A DNA stretch of 9,976 nucleotides from a bacterium (GCA_030426865.1 JAUHXN010000087.1:1-9976); one strand, 5' to 3'; shown: positions 1 through 7,684, counted from the stretch's first letter. Made by a program: numbers and translations. Notes: generated by a model not told the origin, from the letters alone.

Positions 1-3000
1 CCTTAGTATCTACAATAAATACTCCCGACTCGTTAGAACCTGGGAAAGGATTACCAGCCAAATCAGTTGCAACAGTCAAACCTACTGCAATTGGGTCTGA
101 ATCTAATGGATGACTACCATCAACATCGAACTTAGCAGTAAACAATGTAGCAGAGTTCCAAATAGATTGTGGTCCATTGTAAGTTAGTACTAAAGCCAAA
201 CTATCATTATCAGGGCCATTACCAGCATCAAAAGATACAACTGGTTTAACATCTGTTTTCATATCCTCAGAGAATGAGAACAATAGTCCTAATTGAGAAC
301 TACCATCTACTATAAAGTTAGGAGTTGGTGTAACACTGTTCAATTGAGGAGTTTGGAAGTCAATACCAAACAAGCTACCTTTCGTATTAGCAACTGTTTG
401 TGTATTACCAACTACATCATTAAGACCATTTATTCTAACACCAATAGTTCTCATGTCTATATTAGTTGTGTTATCCAAATCATAAGGATATCTTAAAGTA
501 TTTGCATTTGGTCTAGAAGCTACACCCAAAGTAAGAGCCGCTACAGGTGAAGTAGGGTTTTTACCAGGAATATGGAATTCCAAAGTAGGAATTGCTTGAC
601 CTGCATCTAGTGCTTCATTATAAACTACGTCTATGTAGAATTCCGGAGGAGTTGCATCATCATCAGCTCTGTTTAACACAGGAGCTGGTGGGAATGGACC
701 AGCAGGTGTATGGCTAGTAGTTACACTAGATACTTGCGGAGGAGTATTGTCTATTACAAACTCTACGCCAGCTGGATCTAATGTATCAGCGTTTCCATTA
801 TCATCTGCCGCAATTATTATAATTTGATAATTGCCTGAAGGTTCATTACTCGGAACTGTTACTGTTGTAGTCCAAGTATCAACGGACTTTGTAGGAGCAG
901 CTGGTGATACTGTTAAAGCAGTATTACCTGGTCCTGTGATAATATAAGTGATTGTACCGTTATCAAAGTTAGCACAACCGTCTGTTACTTCATCGAATGC
1001 AATAGTTAACTCTCTATTAGGAGCAGAACCACCAACTGTAGTGGGGCTACCACCCGGTACACTACTTGTTACTAAGTTAGAAAGTGTAGGAGGAGTTTGA
1101 TCAACATCAAATGTCTCATCATCACTATCACTATTACCAGCATCATCTGTTGCAGTAACTGTAACTAGATATTCGCCATCTATATGACTAGTAAGAATAG
1201 TGAAAGTAGCAGAGAACGTATAAGGATCTCCGTTTGTTCCGGTACCACCTGTTAAATTAACTGTTGGTTCATAAATTGCCTCAGGGCCAAAGCCAGAGTC
1301 ATCTATAGTTAACTCAATGTCATCTGCATTAAAAGTACCACAACCTTCTTCCTCAACAGAGAAAGTAATAGTAACAACATCATCAGTAGTAACACAAGAA
1401 GGTGTAACTGTTAATGCTGAAATTATAGGAGCAACATCATCCTTATTCAAGTCTCTAGTTATTTCAGTAGTATTTCCAAAATCATCAAGTGCTAATAAAT
1501 AAAGTGTAAATGTCCCTTGTGATAATGAATCCCAAGCTTGTAAATCTTCAAGAGCGAAACCTGAAGTAACTACTTCGTAATCATCATCAAAGTTAATTTT
1601 TGCTCTAACTTCGTCTAATCCTGAGAATGCACTAGCATCAGCGGCAGTAAACTCTACTGTTTCTATACCACGGACACAATCATCAGCAGCAGGAGAAGTA
1701 CCATCAAAAGATATAGTTGGTGCTTCAGTATCTATACTGAAATTATCAGCACCTGTTGTATTGTCTTCAATCATCTGATTACCGTCATCCTCTGTATCGT
1801 CTTTTGCTCCACTTATTGTTACATCTAAGTCTTCTAATGCTACTGGTGTATTAGCATCTACAGTTGAAAAAGCTGCTATATATCTTGTATCGGTAGACCA
1901 ACTACCTCCAAGATTAGTATTAGCTAATGTAACATTTGAAGTTATTGTTACGACTGGGTCATTATCACCACTATCATCCATTGGTTCATTAAAATCAATA
2001 GTAATAGTAAATACATTACCATCATCAGCTATAGAAATTTCTTGATCACTAGGAGTGACTAATGTAACAGTTGGAGCAGTTGCGTCTTTAGTAAGAGCTA
2101 CTGTTGTTACCGGAGAACTAATGTTTCCTGCACCATCTGTTGTTCTTAAAGATAAAGTAACAGCACCATCGCCTAAAGGACCAAACTCAGCTATATCACC
2201 AAGAGTAGAAACTCCAGTAGTGATAGTAGTCCAATTTGTTCCACCGTTTACTGATGCTTCAGTTACCATTGTTCCACAACCAGATCCGTCATTTTCAGTA
2301 AAGTCAATAACTTTTGAGCTATTTACTTCTGCCGCTGCAGTAGGGTCATCTATTGTAACTGTGGGCTCTGTATTGTCAATTGCGAATGCTCCAGTATTTG
2401 TAACAGGAGTTGCTGAATTACCTGCAGCATCATCTGCATTAACAGTTACATTAACTGAAGTATTATCAGCATCATTAGCATCAACTAATAAAGTATACTC
2501 GTAAGTGCCAGCGCCCGTACCTGAACTAAATGTCCAAGAGTTTGCAGTAGTTGCATTATCACTTATAGTGATTAAAGAATTGTCAAATACACCACAACCT
2601 GCTTCGGTTACATCAAATGTTAATGTAACAGTTGTTCCACCGTTTACACAAGTCTTATCAACAGCTACATTTGAAATTACCGGAGCTGTATTGTCGATAG
2701 TAAAGGCACCAGTATTTACAACTTCGTCAGCATCATTACCAGCATCATCAGTAGCGTTGATTGATACTTCAACATCGCCGTCTGGATCAACTGATTCAAT
2801 ATTTATAGAATAAGTAAATACATAAGGACTGCCTGATGTACCTAATCCAGTTTGCGAAATAAATCCAAAGCTTTCATCTAAATTTGGCGATTCATCAACT
2901 GAAATATCATTCTCATCAAAAATTCCACAACCTTCTTCCACTACTTCGAATGTAAGTGTAACAACGTCTGTGCCATTTACACATGTCAAATCATATGCTG

Positions 3001-5179
3001 TGTTTTGGATTATTGGCTTAGTGTTATCTATAGTAAATGTTGCATCTGTATTAGGAGTAGCTGGATTACCAGCTGCGTCAGTTCCATTTATTGATACTGT
3101 CACCAAACCATCTGGGTCACCAGCGACTAAAGCTAAAGTATAAGTATATGGGCCTACACCAGTACCTGAAACATAAGTCCAAGCTTGCTCAGTCGTAACA
3201 TCATCTTCAATAAGTAAATTAGTACCATCGAAAGTTCCACAACCGTCTTCTGTAACAGAGAATGTTAAAGTAACTATGTCACCTCCATTCTCACATACAG
3301 CAGTAACAGATGCAGCAGTAAACACAGGGGCAGTGTTGTCAACATTGTATTCAGCATCTTCTGGGTCAAGAGGTGATGCTATGTTACCAGCGTCATCCGT
3401 TGCAAAAACTTCTATATTCCAATCTCCATCGGCATCATCAAAATCAATTTCAACACTACCTGTGAATAGATAAGGGGATTCAACTGACCCATCACCACTT
3501 GTTAAAACTAAACTTTGATTCGGATTATCTGGAGCAGATTCACCAGGACCTGTGATTATTACAGTTACATTATTTGTATCGAAAGTGCCACACCCATCTT
3601 CAACAACTAAGAAAGTATATTCAAGAATATCTCCATCAGAATCTGATAGACAAGTTCCGTCTTCACCAGTTATTTGTAGGTTTGAGATTATAGGAGGCGT
3701 TTTATCCAAAGTTGGACCACTTGTATTATTATCTGTTTCAGGGCCGTTACCAGCATCATCTGAAGTAGTGACGTCTATAGTATATTGACCTTCATCATCA
3801 CCAGCTTGGAATGTGTAGGTGAAATTAGAAGCAGTAGCACCAGTTGCATCAAAACTAGACGATGTCATAATGTGTTCTTGTGAAGTAGTATTATTAATCA
3901 ACTTCACAACTACATCGGCTGCATCATAAGTGCCATAGCCAACTTCTGTAAGAGTAATATCAGCTTCAACTTCATCTCCAACTTTGTTACAAGCATCACC
4001 TGGATAATCGATAAAATCGATAGATGGAGAAATGTTATCAATAGAGAAGACATCTGAAGCTGTATGAGTACCTGCAGAAATCAAATTTCCAGCTAAATCT
4101 TCAGCATTACCAATAGTAACATCTATATCTAAACTTTCTTGATCTGCACCATCGAAATTAATAGTAGCTGTGAAAACAGTACCTTCAGGATTCCAAAATC
4201 CAGTTACATAACTCATACCTTGTGGACTTGGAGTATTAAAGCTGAAAGTTGGTGTTAACCAAGTTTTCATTGCTTCATTGAATGTAACTATAAAAGTTAA
4301 ATCTTGACCATTGTCATCTTCAAAGATCACATTATCAAGACCTCCACCATTATTCATTTCACCAGTGAGAGTGATAGATGAAACTTGAGGAGGAGTATTA
4401 TCTTGTGGAGTAAAAAACTCATATTCTACAACAGAAGAATTACTATTACCTATATAAGAGTAAAGTTGATATTTATAATCTGAAGGACCTACTAGATCCG
4501 TCAATTCAAAAGCAACATCATCAGAAATATCTAATTCATCAAAAGGCTGAACAACTGCTTCAGTAGTTGGGTCATAAGCCGAGTTTCCAGAACCTTCACC
4601 TTGGCTATCCACTAAAAGTGAGAAGATATATCCATCCGGAGCAGGGGCAGCCGCAGTCCAAGATAGGTCAGCCGTAGTAGCTGTTATATTAGTCGCTTGT
4701 AAGGCAGTCGGTGGATTAACCGTCACTAAAGTAGTGAAGTTACGTGGGTTATTCGTACTTGTACCTTGATGGAATGCCGTAATTGGAGTAGATCCATCTT
4801 CGTTATACTCAAATACTTGTACATAATATTGTTGACCACTCGCCAATCCTGTGATGGTAGTAAACCACTCAGAACCAACTAGATTGTCAATTACTATGTC
4901 GCTTCCACCTGCAATAGTAATAGCATTCCCTAAAGTACCATCAGCCGTAGCATATTGGTCACCGTCTACAGGTATATCAATAGTAGCATCGGTAGAAAAT
5001 ACGATAACACGTTTATTACCGTTCCCTTTTACCATTGTTATATCAACCGAAGTCGATGTGACATTGGAGAATGAGATGTACCGAGCTTGTCGGCTCGGTG
5101 CGGTGGCGGCAAATAAATCGATAAACCCAATGAGGGATATCACCGCCAAAGTGAGAATAAATCTAGTAATTCTAGACAT
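1..5179 (-). CDS. Giant secreted multi-domain protein with FnIII-like and tandem Ig-like modules (3' end outside window)
   Basis: Probable cell-surface or secreted adhesin-like protein; its binding partner cannot be read from the sequence. The frame opens at ATG 5179-5177 and stays open for 1726 codons to the left edge, so the C-terminus is missing. The start is fixed by a signal peptide (R3 and R6, hydrophobic core about residues 7-23, small residues A24-A27) and by a strong AGGAGAG ribosome site just upstream. Residues about 28-150 and 151-255 look like two fibronectin-III domains (LSWTAAAPAPDGY and YYVQVFEYN strands). From residue 260 onward, Ig-like modules repeat, each opening with a DNTxPxI-type linker and often closing with a TDDAGN turn. 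Many Asp-rich DxDGD loops could bind calcium. Any sorting signal (for example a type IX secretion domain or a membrane anchor) would lie past the edge. Codon usage looks uniform, and I see no frameshift. Confidence 0.9.
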   Translation of the reverse strand, partial: MSRITRFILTLAVISLIGFIDLFAATAPSRQARYISFSNVTSTSVDITMVKGNGNKRVIVFSTDATIDIPVDGDQYATADGTLGNAITIAGGSDIVIDNLVGSEWFTTITGLASGQQYYVQVFEYNEDGSTPITAFHQGTSTNNPRNFTTLVTVNPPTALQATNITATTADLSWTAAAPAPDGYIFSLLVDSQGEGSGNSAYDPTTEAVVQPFDELDISDDVAFELTDLVGPSDYKYQLYSYIGNSNSSVVEYEFFTPQDNTPPQVSSITLTGEMNNGGGLDNVIFEDDNGQDLTFIVTFNEAMKTWLTPTFSFNTPSPQGMSYVTGFWNPEGTVFTATINFDGADQESLDIDVTIGNAEDLAGNLISAGTHTASDVFSIDNISPSIDFIDYPGDACNKVGDEVEADITLTEVGYGTYDAADVVVKLINNTTSQEHIMTSSSFDATGATASNFTYTFQAGDDEGQYTIDVTTSDDAGNGPETDNNTSGPTLDKTPPIISNLQITGEDGTCLSDSDGDILEYTFLVVEDGCGTFDTNNVTVIITGPGESAPDNPNQSLVLTSGDGSVESPYLFTGSVEIDFDDADGDWNIEVFATDDAGNIASPLDPEDAEYNVDNTAPVFTAASVTAVCENGGDIVTLTFSVTEDGCGTFDGTNLLIEDDVTTEQAWTYVSGTGVGPYTYTLALVAGDPDGLVTVSINGTDAAGNPATPNTDATFTIDNTKPIIQNTAYDLTCVNGTDVVTLTFEVVEEGCGIFDENDISVDESPNLDESFGFISQTGLGTSGSPYVFTYSINIESVDPDGDVEVSINATDDAGNDADEVVNTGAFTIDNTAPVISNVAVDKTCVNGGTTVTLTFDVTEAGCGVFDNSLITISDNATTANSWTFSSGTGAGTYEYTLLVDANDADNTSVNVTVNADDAAGNSATPVTNTGAFAIDNTEPTVTIDDPTAAAEVNSSKVIDFTENDGSGCGTMVTEASVNGGTNWTTITTGVSTLGDIAEFGPLGDGAVTLSLRTTDGAGNISSPVTTVALTKDATAPTVTLVTPSDQEISIADDGNVFTITIDFNEPMDDSGDNDPVVTITSNVTLANTNLGGSWSTDTRYIAAFSTVDANTPVALEDLDVTISGAKDDTEDDGNQMIEDNTTGADNFSIDTEAPTISFDGTSPAADDCVRGIETVEFTAADASAFSGLDEVRAKINFDDDYEVVTSGFALEDLQAWDSLSQGTFTLYLLALDDFGNTTEITRDLNKDDVAPIISALTVTPSCVTTDDVVTITFSVEEEGCGTFNADDIELTIDDSGFGPEAIYEPTVNLTGGTGTNGDPYTFSATFTILTSHIDGEYLVTVTATDDAGNSDSDDETFDVDQTPPTLSNLVTSSVPGGSPTTVGGSAPNRELTIAFDEVTDGCANFDNGTITYIITGPGNTALTVSPAAPTKSVDTWTTTVTVPSNEPSGNYQIIIIAADDNGNADTLDPAGVEFVIDNTPPQVSSVTTSHTPAGPFPPAPVLNRADDDATPPEFYIDVVYNEALDAGQAIPTLEFHIPGKNPTSPVAALTLGVASRPNANTLRYPYDLDNTTNIDMRTIGVRINGLNDVVGNTQTVANTKGSLFGIDFQTPQLNSVTPTPNFIVDGSSQLGLLFSFSEDMKTDVKPVVSFDAGNGPDNDSLALVLTYNGPQSIWNSATLFTAKFDVDGSHPLDSDPIAVGLTVATDLAGNPFPGSNESGVFIVDTK
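8..4402 (-). repeat. Array of 13 tandem Ig-like modules within the giant protein, plus start of a fourteenth
   Basis: The linker Asp of each module falls at residues 260, 381, 492, 614, 718, 829, 935, 1032, 1150, 1247, 1360, 1477, 1607 and 1724, so modules span 97-130 residues. Two kinds are visible. Modules starting at 260, 1032, 1477 and 1607 carry an FNEAM, FNEPM, YNEAL or FSEDM strand, typical of bacterial SbsA-like/Big_5-type Ig folds. Modules at 492, 614, 718, 829 and 1247 carry a Cys, a VTLTF-like strand, and then GCGTFD or a close variant. Modules at 381, 935, 1150 and 1360 look like the second kind with one Cys lost. The repeats are conserved at protein level and diverged at DNA level, which points to old duplications. 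The domain family assignment is from memory of motif shape. Confidence 0.85.
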
Positions 5180-5182
5180 AAG

Positions 5183-5189
5183 CTCTCCT
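5183..5189 (-). promoter_or_regulatory. Ribosome binding site of the giant gene
   Basis: The minus strand reads AGGAGAG ending three bases before the ATG at 5179. This is a strong Shine-Dalgarno match and confirms the start. It also argues that the host uses SD-guided initiation, unlike many Bacteroidetes. Confidence 0.8.
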
Positions 5190-5239
5190 ATGAATTATTA
5201 ATAAAATTATATTTAAAATTCGTTATATATATAGAATTA

Positions 5240-5257
5240 TGTGTTAAAAATGACACA
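5240..5257. promoter_or_regulatory. Dyad symmetry in the leader of the giant gene, possible operator
   Basis: TGTGTTA at 5240-5246 and TGACACA at 5251-5257 form an inverted repeat with one G-T pair around an AAAA centre. A second copy of TGACACA lies at 5279-5285, so the half-site recurs 28 bases away. This could bind a dimeric regulator or form a small hairpin in the leader. No specific regulator can be named. Confidence 0.25.
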
Positions 5258-5287
5258 CTTTTTCTAAATTTTATATTCTGACACATT

Positions 5288-5318
5288 CAAGAATAAATGA
5301 TTTTATCGGAAAAAACAA
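5288..5318 (-). promoter_or_regulatory. Candidate Bacteroidetes-type promoter for the giant gene
   Basis: On the minus strand a TTG at 5318-5316 is followed, after 20 bases, by TATTCTTG at 5295-5288. This resembles the Bacteroidetes -33/-7 pattern TTG-N19-TAnnTTTG with one mismatch. Transcription would begin near 5280 and give a leader of about 100 bases. The region is very AT-rich, so chance matches are likely. A TATAAT on the same strand at 5211-5206 is an alternative -10. Confidence 0.3.
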
Positions 5319-5512
5319 GAGGGATTATTAACTTTCGTTAAATAAAAATCTCAGTATATATACCTAATTATAGTCCTAATGATTGTCAATAGTTAATCAC
5401 GAACGTTTAATTAATTTTTATTAATTTCGATTGTTAAGAACATTTAATATTAATTTAGCTTTGTTTTAACAGATGTATAAACATTTTGAGTGGAATAGTG
5501 ATGGATGAATTT

Positions 5513-5544
5513 GAAACTTCACTTCACTCAGTATGACGGGATCA
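5513..5544 (-). repeat. Short interspersed repeat, family 1, copy 1
   Basis: Read on the minus strand this copy has the shape CGTCATACTGA then GTGAAGTGAAGTTTC. A 17-base stretch, TCAGTATGACGGGATCA on the plus strand (5528-5544), recurs exactly at 5697-5713. It shares the frame CGTCA-nn-CTGA...GAAG-nn-TC with two further copies nearby. Repeats of the form CTGAGCGAAGCGAAG are common between genes in many environmental bacterial genomes. Confidence 0.6.
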
Positions 5545-5558
5545 CTTTGAACGAAACA

Positions 5559-5584
5559 CGTCACTCTGAGCGTAGCGAAGAGTC
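5559..5584 (+). repeat. Short interspersed repeat, family 1, copy 2 (opposite orientation)
   Basis: The plus strand reads CGTCACTCTGA then GCGTAGCGAAGAGTC, the same frame as copy 1 but on the other strand, 15 bases away. ACTCT at 5563-5567 and AGAGT at 5579-5583 form a hairpin. Copies 1 and 2 therefore make an imperfect inverted pair, an arrangement seen in REP- or MITE-like elements. Confidence 0.6.
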
Positions 5585-5671
5585 TAGGGAATGGAGTGAA
5601 AATAAAGAGTCTATTAAAGACTAAGGTATCATAGACACTTCGGTCGATTTGAACATTGTGGTGTTTTTATG

Positions 5672-5713
5672 GATACTTCTAACGCCTTCGGCGTTATCAG
5701 TATGACGGGATCA
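5672..5713 (-). repeat. Short interspersed repeat, family 1, copy 3 with altered palindromic core
   Basis: On the minus strand CGTCATACTGA is followed by a palindromic insert TAACGCCGAAGGCGTTA (plus-strand hairpin 5681-5695) and then GAAGTATC. The ends match copy 1, including the exact 17-base block at 5697-5713, while the core has been replaced by a different hairpin. Confidence 0.55.
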
Positions 5714-5746
5714 ATCTGAATGCTGTGCTGTCATTATGCTCTTAAT

Positions 5747-5783
5747 CGCGAGATTGCCACGTCGCGTTGCTCCTCGCAATGAC
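5747..5783 (-). repeat. Short interspersed repeat, family 2 (TCATTGCGAGGAGC type)
   Basis: The minus strand reads GTCATTGCGAGGAGC, then AACGCGACGTGGCAATC and TCGCG. ATTGC at 5753-5757 pairs with GCAAT at 5776-5780. This layout (GCGAGGAGC, GACGTGGCAATC) is a well-known intergenic repeat shape in many unrelated genomes, and it sits about 40 bases past the stop of the SixA-like gene. Confidence 0.55.
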
Positions 5784-5822
5784 ATTCTACGCCGCCTTTT
5801 AACATGGGGTGACTTAGGTGGG

Positions 5823-6314
5823 TTACCCTTCCTTCTTCGGATATTCGAAACAGATTAATCTGGATTCAGCATTTTTAATATCTGACCAAAATTCTGTCTG
5901 CATCTCTACTCCAACGACAGAGCAAGTAGGCATATTACCTATGTTCTCATTGCTCAAATATGTCGCTAAGTGACTGTGGTCGGGGTTATGACCGAAGACC
6001 ATCACTGAATCTATTTTTTGAGATAGTTTAGTTAGCATATCTATTGTAAACCTCTGCCCTACATCATATATCTCGTGGTGATATTTTATACAATCTGCAG
6101 GATAATCAAAGACTTCGGCGAAGTACTTAGCTGTAGTTTTGGCTCTCATAGCAGGGCTTGAGATTATCAGATCTGGTCGTTCGCCAAGCGATTTTATTCT
6201 TTCTGCCATAATAGGTGCGTCTCGGTGACCTCTTTCGTTCAACGGTCTTTCAAAATCTATTAAGTTATTGTCCCAATCAGATTTTGCGTGTCTAACTATA
6301 AATATCTTTTTCAT
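5823..6314 (-). CDS. SixA-like phosphohistidine phosphatase (histidine phosphatase superfamily)
   Basis: Cytoplasmic phosphatase of 163 residues, the usual length for single-domain SixA-type enzymes, which remove phosphate from phosphohistidine or small substrates. The N-terminus has the RHAKS motif with catalytic R8 and H9. R57 lies in ISSPAMRAKTTA, E81 in HHEIYD is the likely acid, and H109 in FGHNP completes the site, so all catalytic residues are present. The start ATG overlaps the TGA of the upstream LCP gene as ATGA (6314-6311), and GGAG at 6326-6323 provides a ribosome site, so expression is probably coupled to the LCP gene. The actual substrate is unknown. Proteins of this type are often annotated only as histidine phosphatase family. 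Confidence 0.88.
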   Translation of the reverse strand: MKKIFIVRHAKSDWDNNLIDFERPLNERGHRDAPIMAERIKSLGERPDLIISSPAMRAKTTAKYFAEVFDYPADCIKYHHEIYDVGQRFTIDMLTKLSQKIDSVMVFGHNPDHSHLATYLSNENIGNMPTCSVVGVEMQTEFWSDIKNAESRLICFEYPKKEG

Positions 6315-7684
6315 TTTTTCAACTCCAAAGCCGAATCGGTGTTTTGTTTTGTCTTGTTTTTACTATTCAGAAATAAATTTGATTCCTGTTCTATCAATTT
6401 TTGAATTTTTGCCGCACTAGTTGAATCATTTTTTTTGTTGTATGCACTCATTAGCAGGTTTTTCATTGTCTCTCTGTAATGATGTCGAGTATTTTTATTG
6501 GTAATCTGAAGCCATACTTTCTGTTGAAAATATGTTTTTAGAGTATTAATAGTCAAATTATCTTGACCCGTACTATCAGCACGAATAGCTTTATTAATAG
6601 CTTGATTCAATTGATTAATTACTAAAGAATCTGTTGATACTTGTTTGGTTCCATTTTTAGAGCCAGAGTATTCCTCCACCTTTGCACTCATGTGAGCAAT
6701 TATTTCTTTGTCATTGAAATCAAAATTCTTGTATTCGTAAGCAAATTCTGGGCGTACACGAAGTACTATATCATCAGATTCACCAAATTCACTTTCTTTT
6801 AGCTTTTTAAGGATAGAGTTCAGAGTCCCAGATGTAAGGTTAGTTTCTGTGAGAGAAAGCCCCCCCATTAGAACTAAGTCACCGAAAATACCACCATAAT
6901 TATTAAAACTTTTAAGCATAGCTTGCTTCATAAACTTACCTTGGTTGTAAGTTCTTTGCCAATCTCCCCCACCGAATACTTTTCGTGAACGAAGCACTTG
7001 CAGAGTTTGCTTTGAGTTTTCATACCCTAGCCATTCTATAATCCCCATAGCTTGAGAGAAACCGAATTCCATATAGTAATGTATAGTATCCAATTCTGCT
7101 ATCTGAGCAATGCGACTGAGGTAAGCTCTTCTGCCTTTTGCTGGTCTTAGTACAGCTATAGTATTAAAGTTAGTAGTATCAGGCATACCAGCATCTGCGT
7201 ATGTATCACGTGGAATACTAGTTATCTCAATCTCACCTTTATCTATAAGAATAGATAAGACGTGATTGGCATCGGCATGCTTGAAGTTGCTACCCATCCG
7301 CGAATCGACACCAGTTATACAAATATTGACACGACGACCATTGTATTGTTTTTTGTAAACAACTCCGGCTTTTTTATCGATAGTAAAAGGTATATCTTTA
7401 TTGAAATCTTTGCTCGTACGGATAACAGAGAATTCTTTATTGTTCTTAGCAGCTTTCTTAGCTTTGTCTAATTCGAATTGTTTTCTATTGACAATAGTAT
7501 TAGAACTAGTTCTTATAAAAGGTGAGAAAGTAGTAGGGCTATTCTCTTTAGCAAAATCCTCAGTAGGTTCTGAGAAAATATTAAAAACGAAAATAAGCAA
7601 ACCTGCAATTGTAATGAAAAACAAAACAGTAATGATACTGAGATGCTTTATAATATTTTTAATTTTACTGTTCACTTTTCTCAA
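6311..7684 (-). CDS. LytR-CpsA-Psr (LCP) family membrane protein
   Basis: Probable enzyme anchored in the inner membrane with its LCP domain outside. LCP proteins transfer lipid-linked glycopolymers to the cell wall or other acceptors; the role in this Gram-negative-type host is inference. Of 457 residues, about 14-36 form a transmembrane segment, and the LCP core runs from about 118 to 260. Visible motifs are ITGVDSR (123-129), ADANHVLSI (137-145; D138 fits the conserved Asp, H136 replaces the usual Arg), SIPRDTY (156-162) and GGGDWQRTYNQGKF (238-251), matching the family's D-x-x-R-x-x-x-Q region. Residues 316-457 are a polar Lys/Asn/Gln-rich tail that I do not recognise. The start is TTG at 7684-7682, because a stop codon lies directly upstream in frame; GTG at codon 4 is an alternative. 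The downstream SixA-like gene overlaps by four bases. Confidence 0.82.
   Translation of the reverse strand: MRKVNSKIKNIIKHLSIITVLFFITIAGLLIFVFNIFSEPTEDFAKENSPTTFSPFIRTSSNTIVNRKQFELDKAKKAAKNNKEFSVIRTSKDFNKDIPFTIDKKAGVVYKKQYNGRRVNICITGVDSRMGSNFKHADANHVLSILIDKGEIEITSIPRDTYADAGMPDTTNFNTIAVLRPAKGRRAYLSRIAQIAELDTIHYYMEFGFSQAMGIIEWLGYENSKQTLQVLRSRKVFGGGDWQRTYNQGKFMKQAMLKSFNNYGGIFGDLVLMGGLSLTETNLTSGTLNSILKKLKESEFGESDDIVLRVRPEFAYEYKNFDFNDKEIIAHMSAKVEEYSGSKNGTKQVSTDSLVINQLNQAINKAIRADSTGQDNLTINTLKTYFQQKVWLQITNKNTRHHYRETMKNLLMSAYNKKNDSTSAAKIQKLIEQESNLFLNSKNKTKQNTDSALELKK

Larger units (their letters stand above)
5180..5822. other. Intergenic region between the giant gene and the SixA-like gene
   Basis: No convincing gene is present in these 643 bases. 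The first part, to about 5500, is very AT-rich and holds the leader, dyad and possible promoter of the giant gene; beyond those I see nothing between about 5320 and 5500. The part from about 5510 to 5785 is less AT-rich and consists largely of short interspersed repeats. A hairpin AACGCC-TTC-GGCGTT lies at 5681-5695. No clear rho-independent terminator follows the SixA-like gene, although the repeats may serve as its 3' end structure. Confidence 0.7.

Noticed and set aside
1317..3788. Several plus-strand open frames of 60-150 codons (for example 2055-2504 and 2505-2813)
   Set aside because: They are antisense to the giant gene and arise from its biased composition (few TAA/TAG/TGA on the opposite strand). 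They have Ser/Val/Thr-rich repetitive products, no ribosome sites and no family resemblance.
8..4402. CRISPR-like or DNA tandem repeat array
   Set aside because: The periodicity is at protein level only. The DNA of the modules is diverged, and there are no short identical repeats separated by unique spacers.
4851..5201. Plus-strand open frame of 116 codons over the start of the giant gene
   Set aside because: The minus strand here encodes the signal peptide and first FnIII-like domain behind a strong ribosome site, so the plus-strand frame is a shadow.
5681..5695. Rho-independent terminator at the AACGCC-TTC-GGCGTT hairpin
   Set aside because: The hairpin is not followed by a T-run on either strand and fits better as the core of an interspersed repeat copy.
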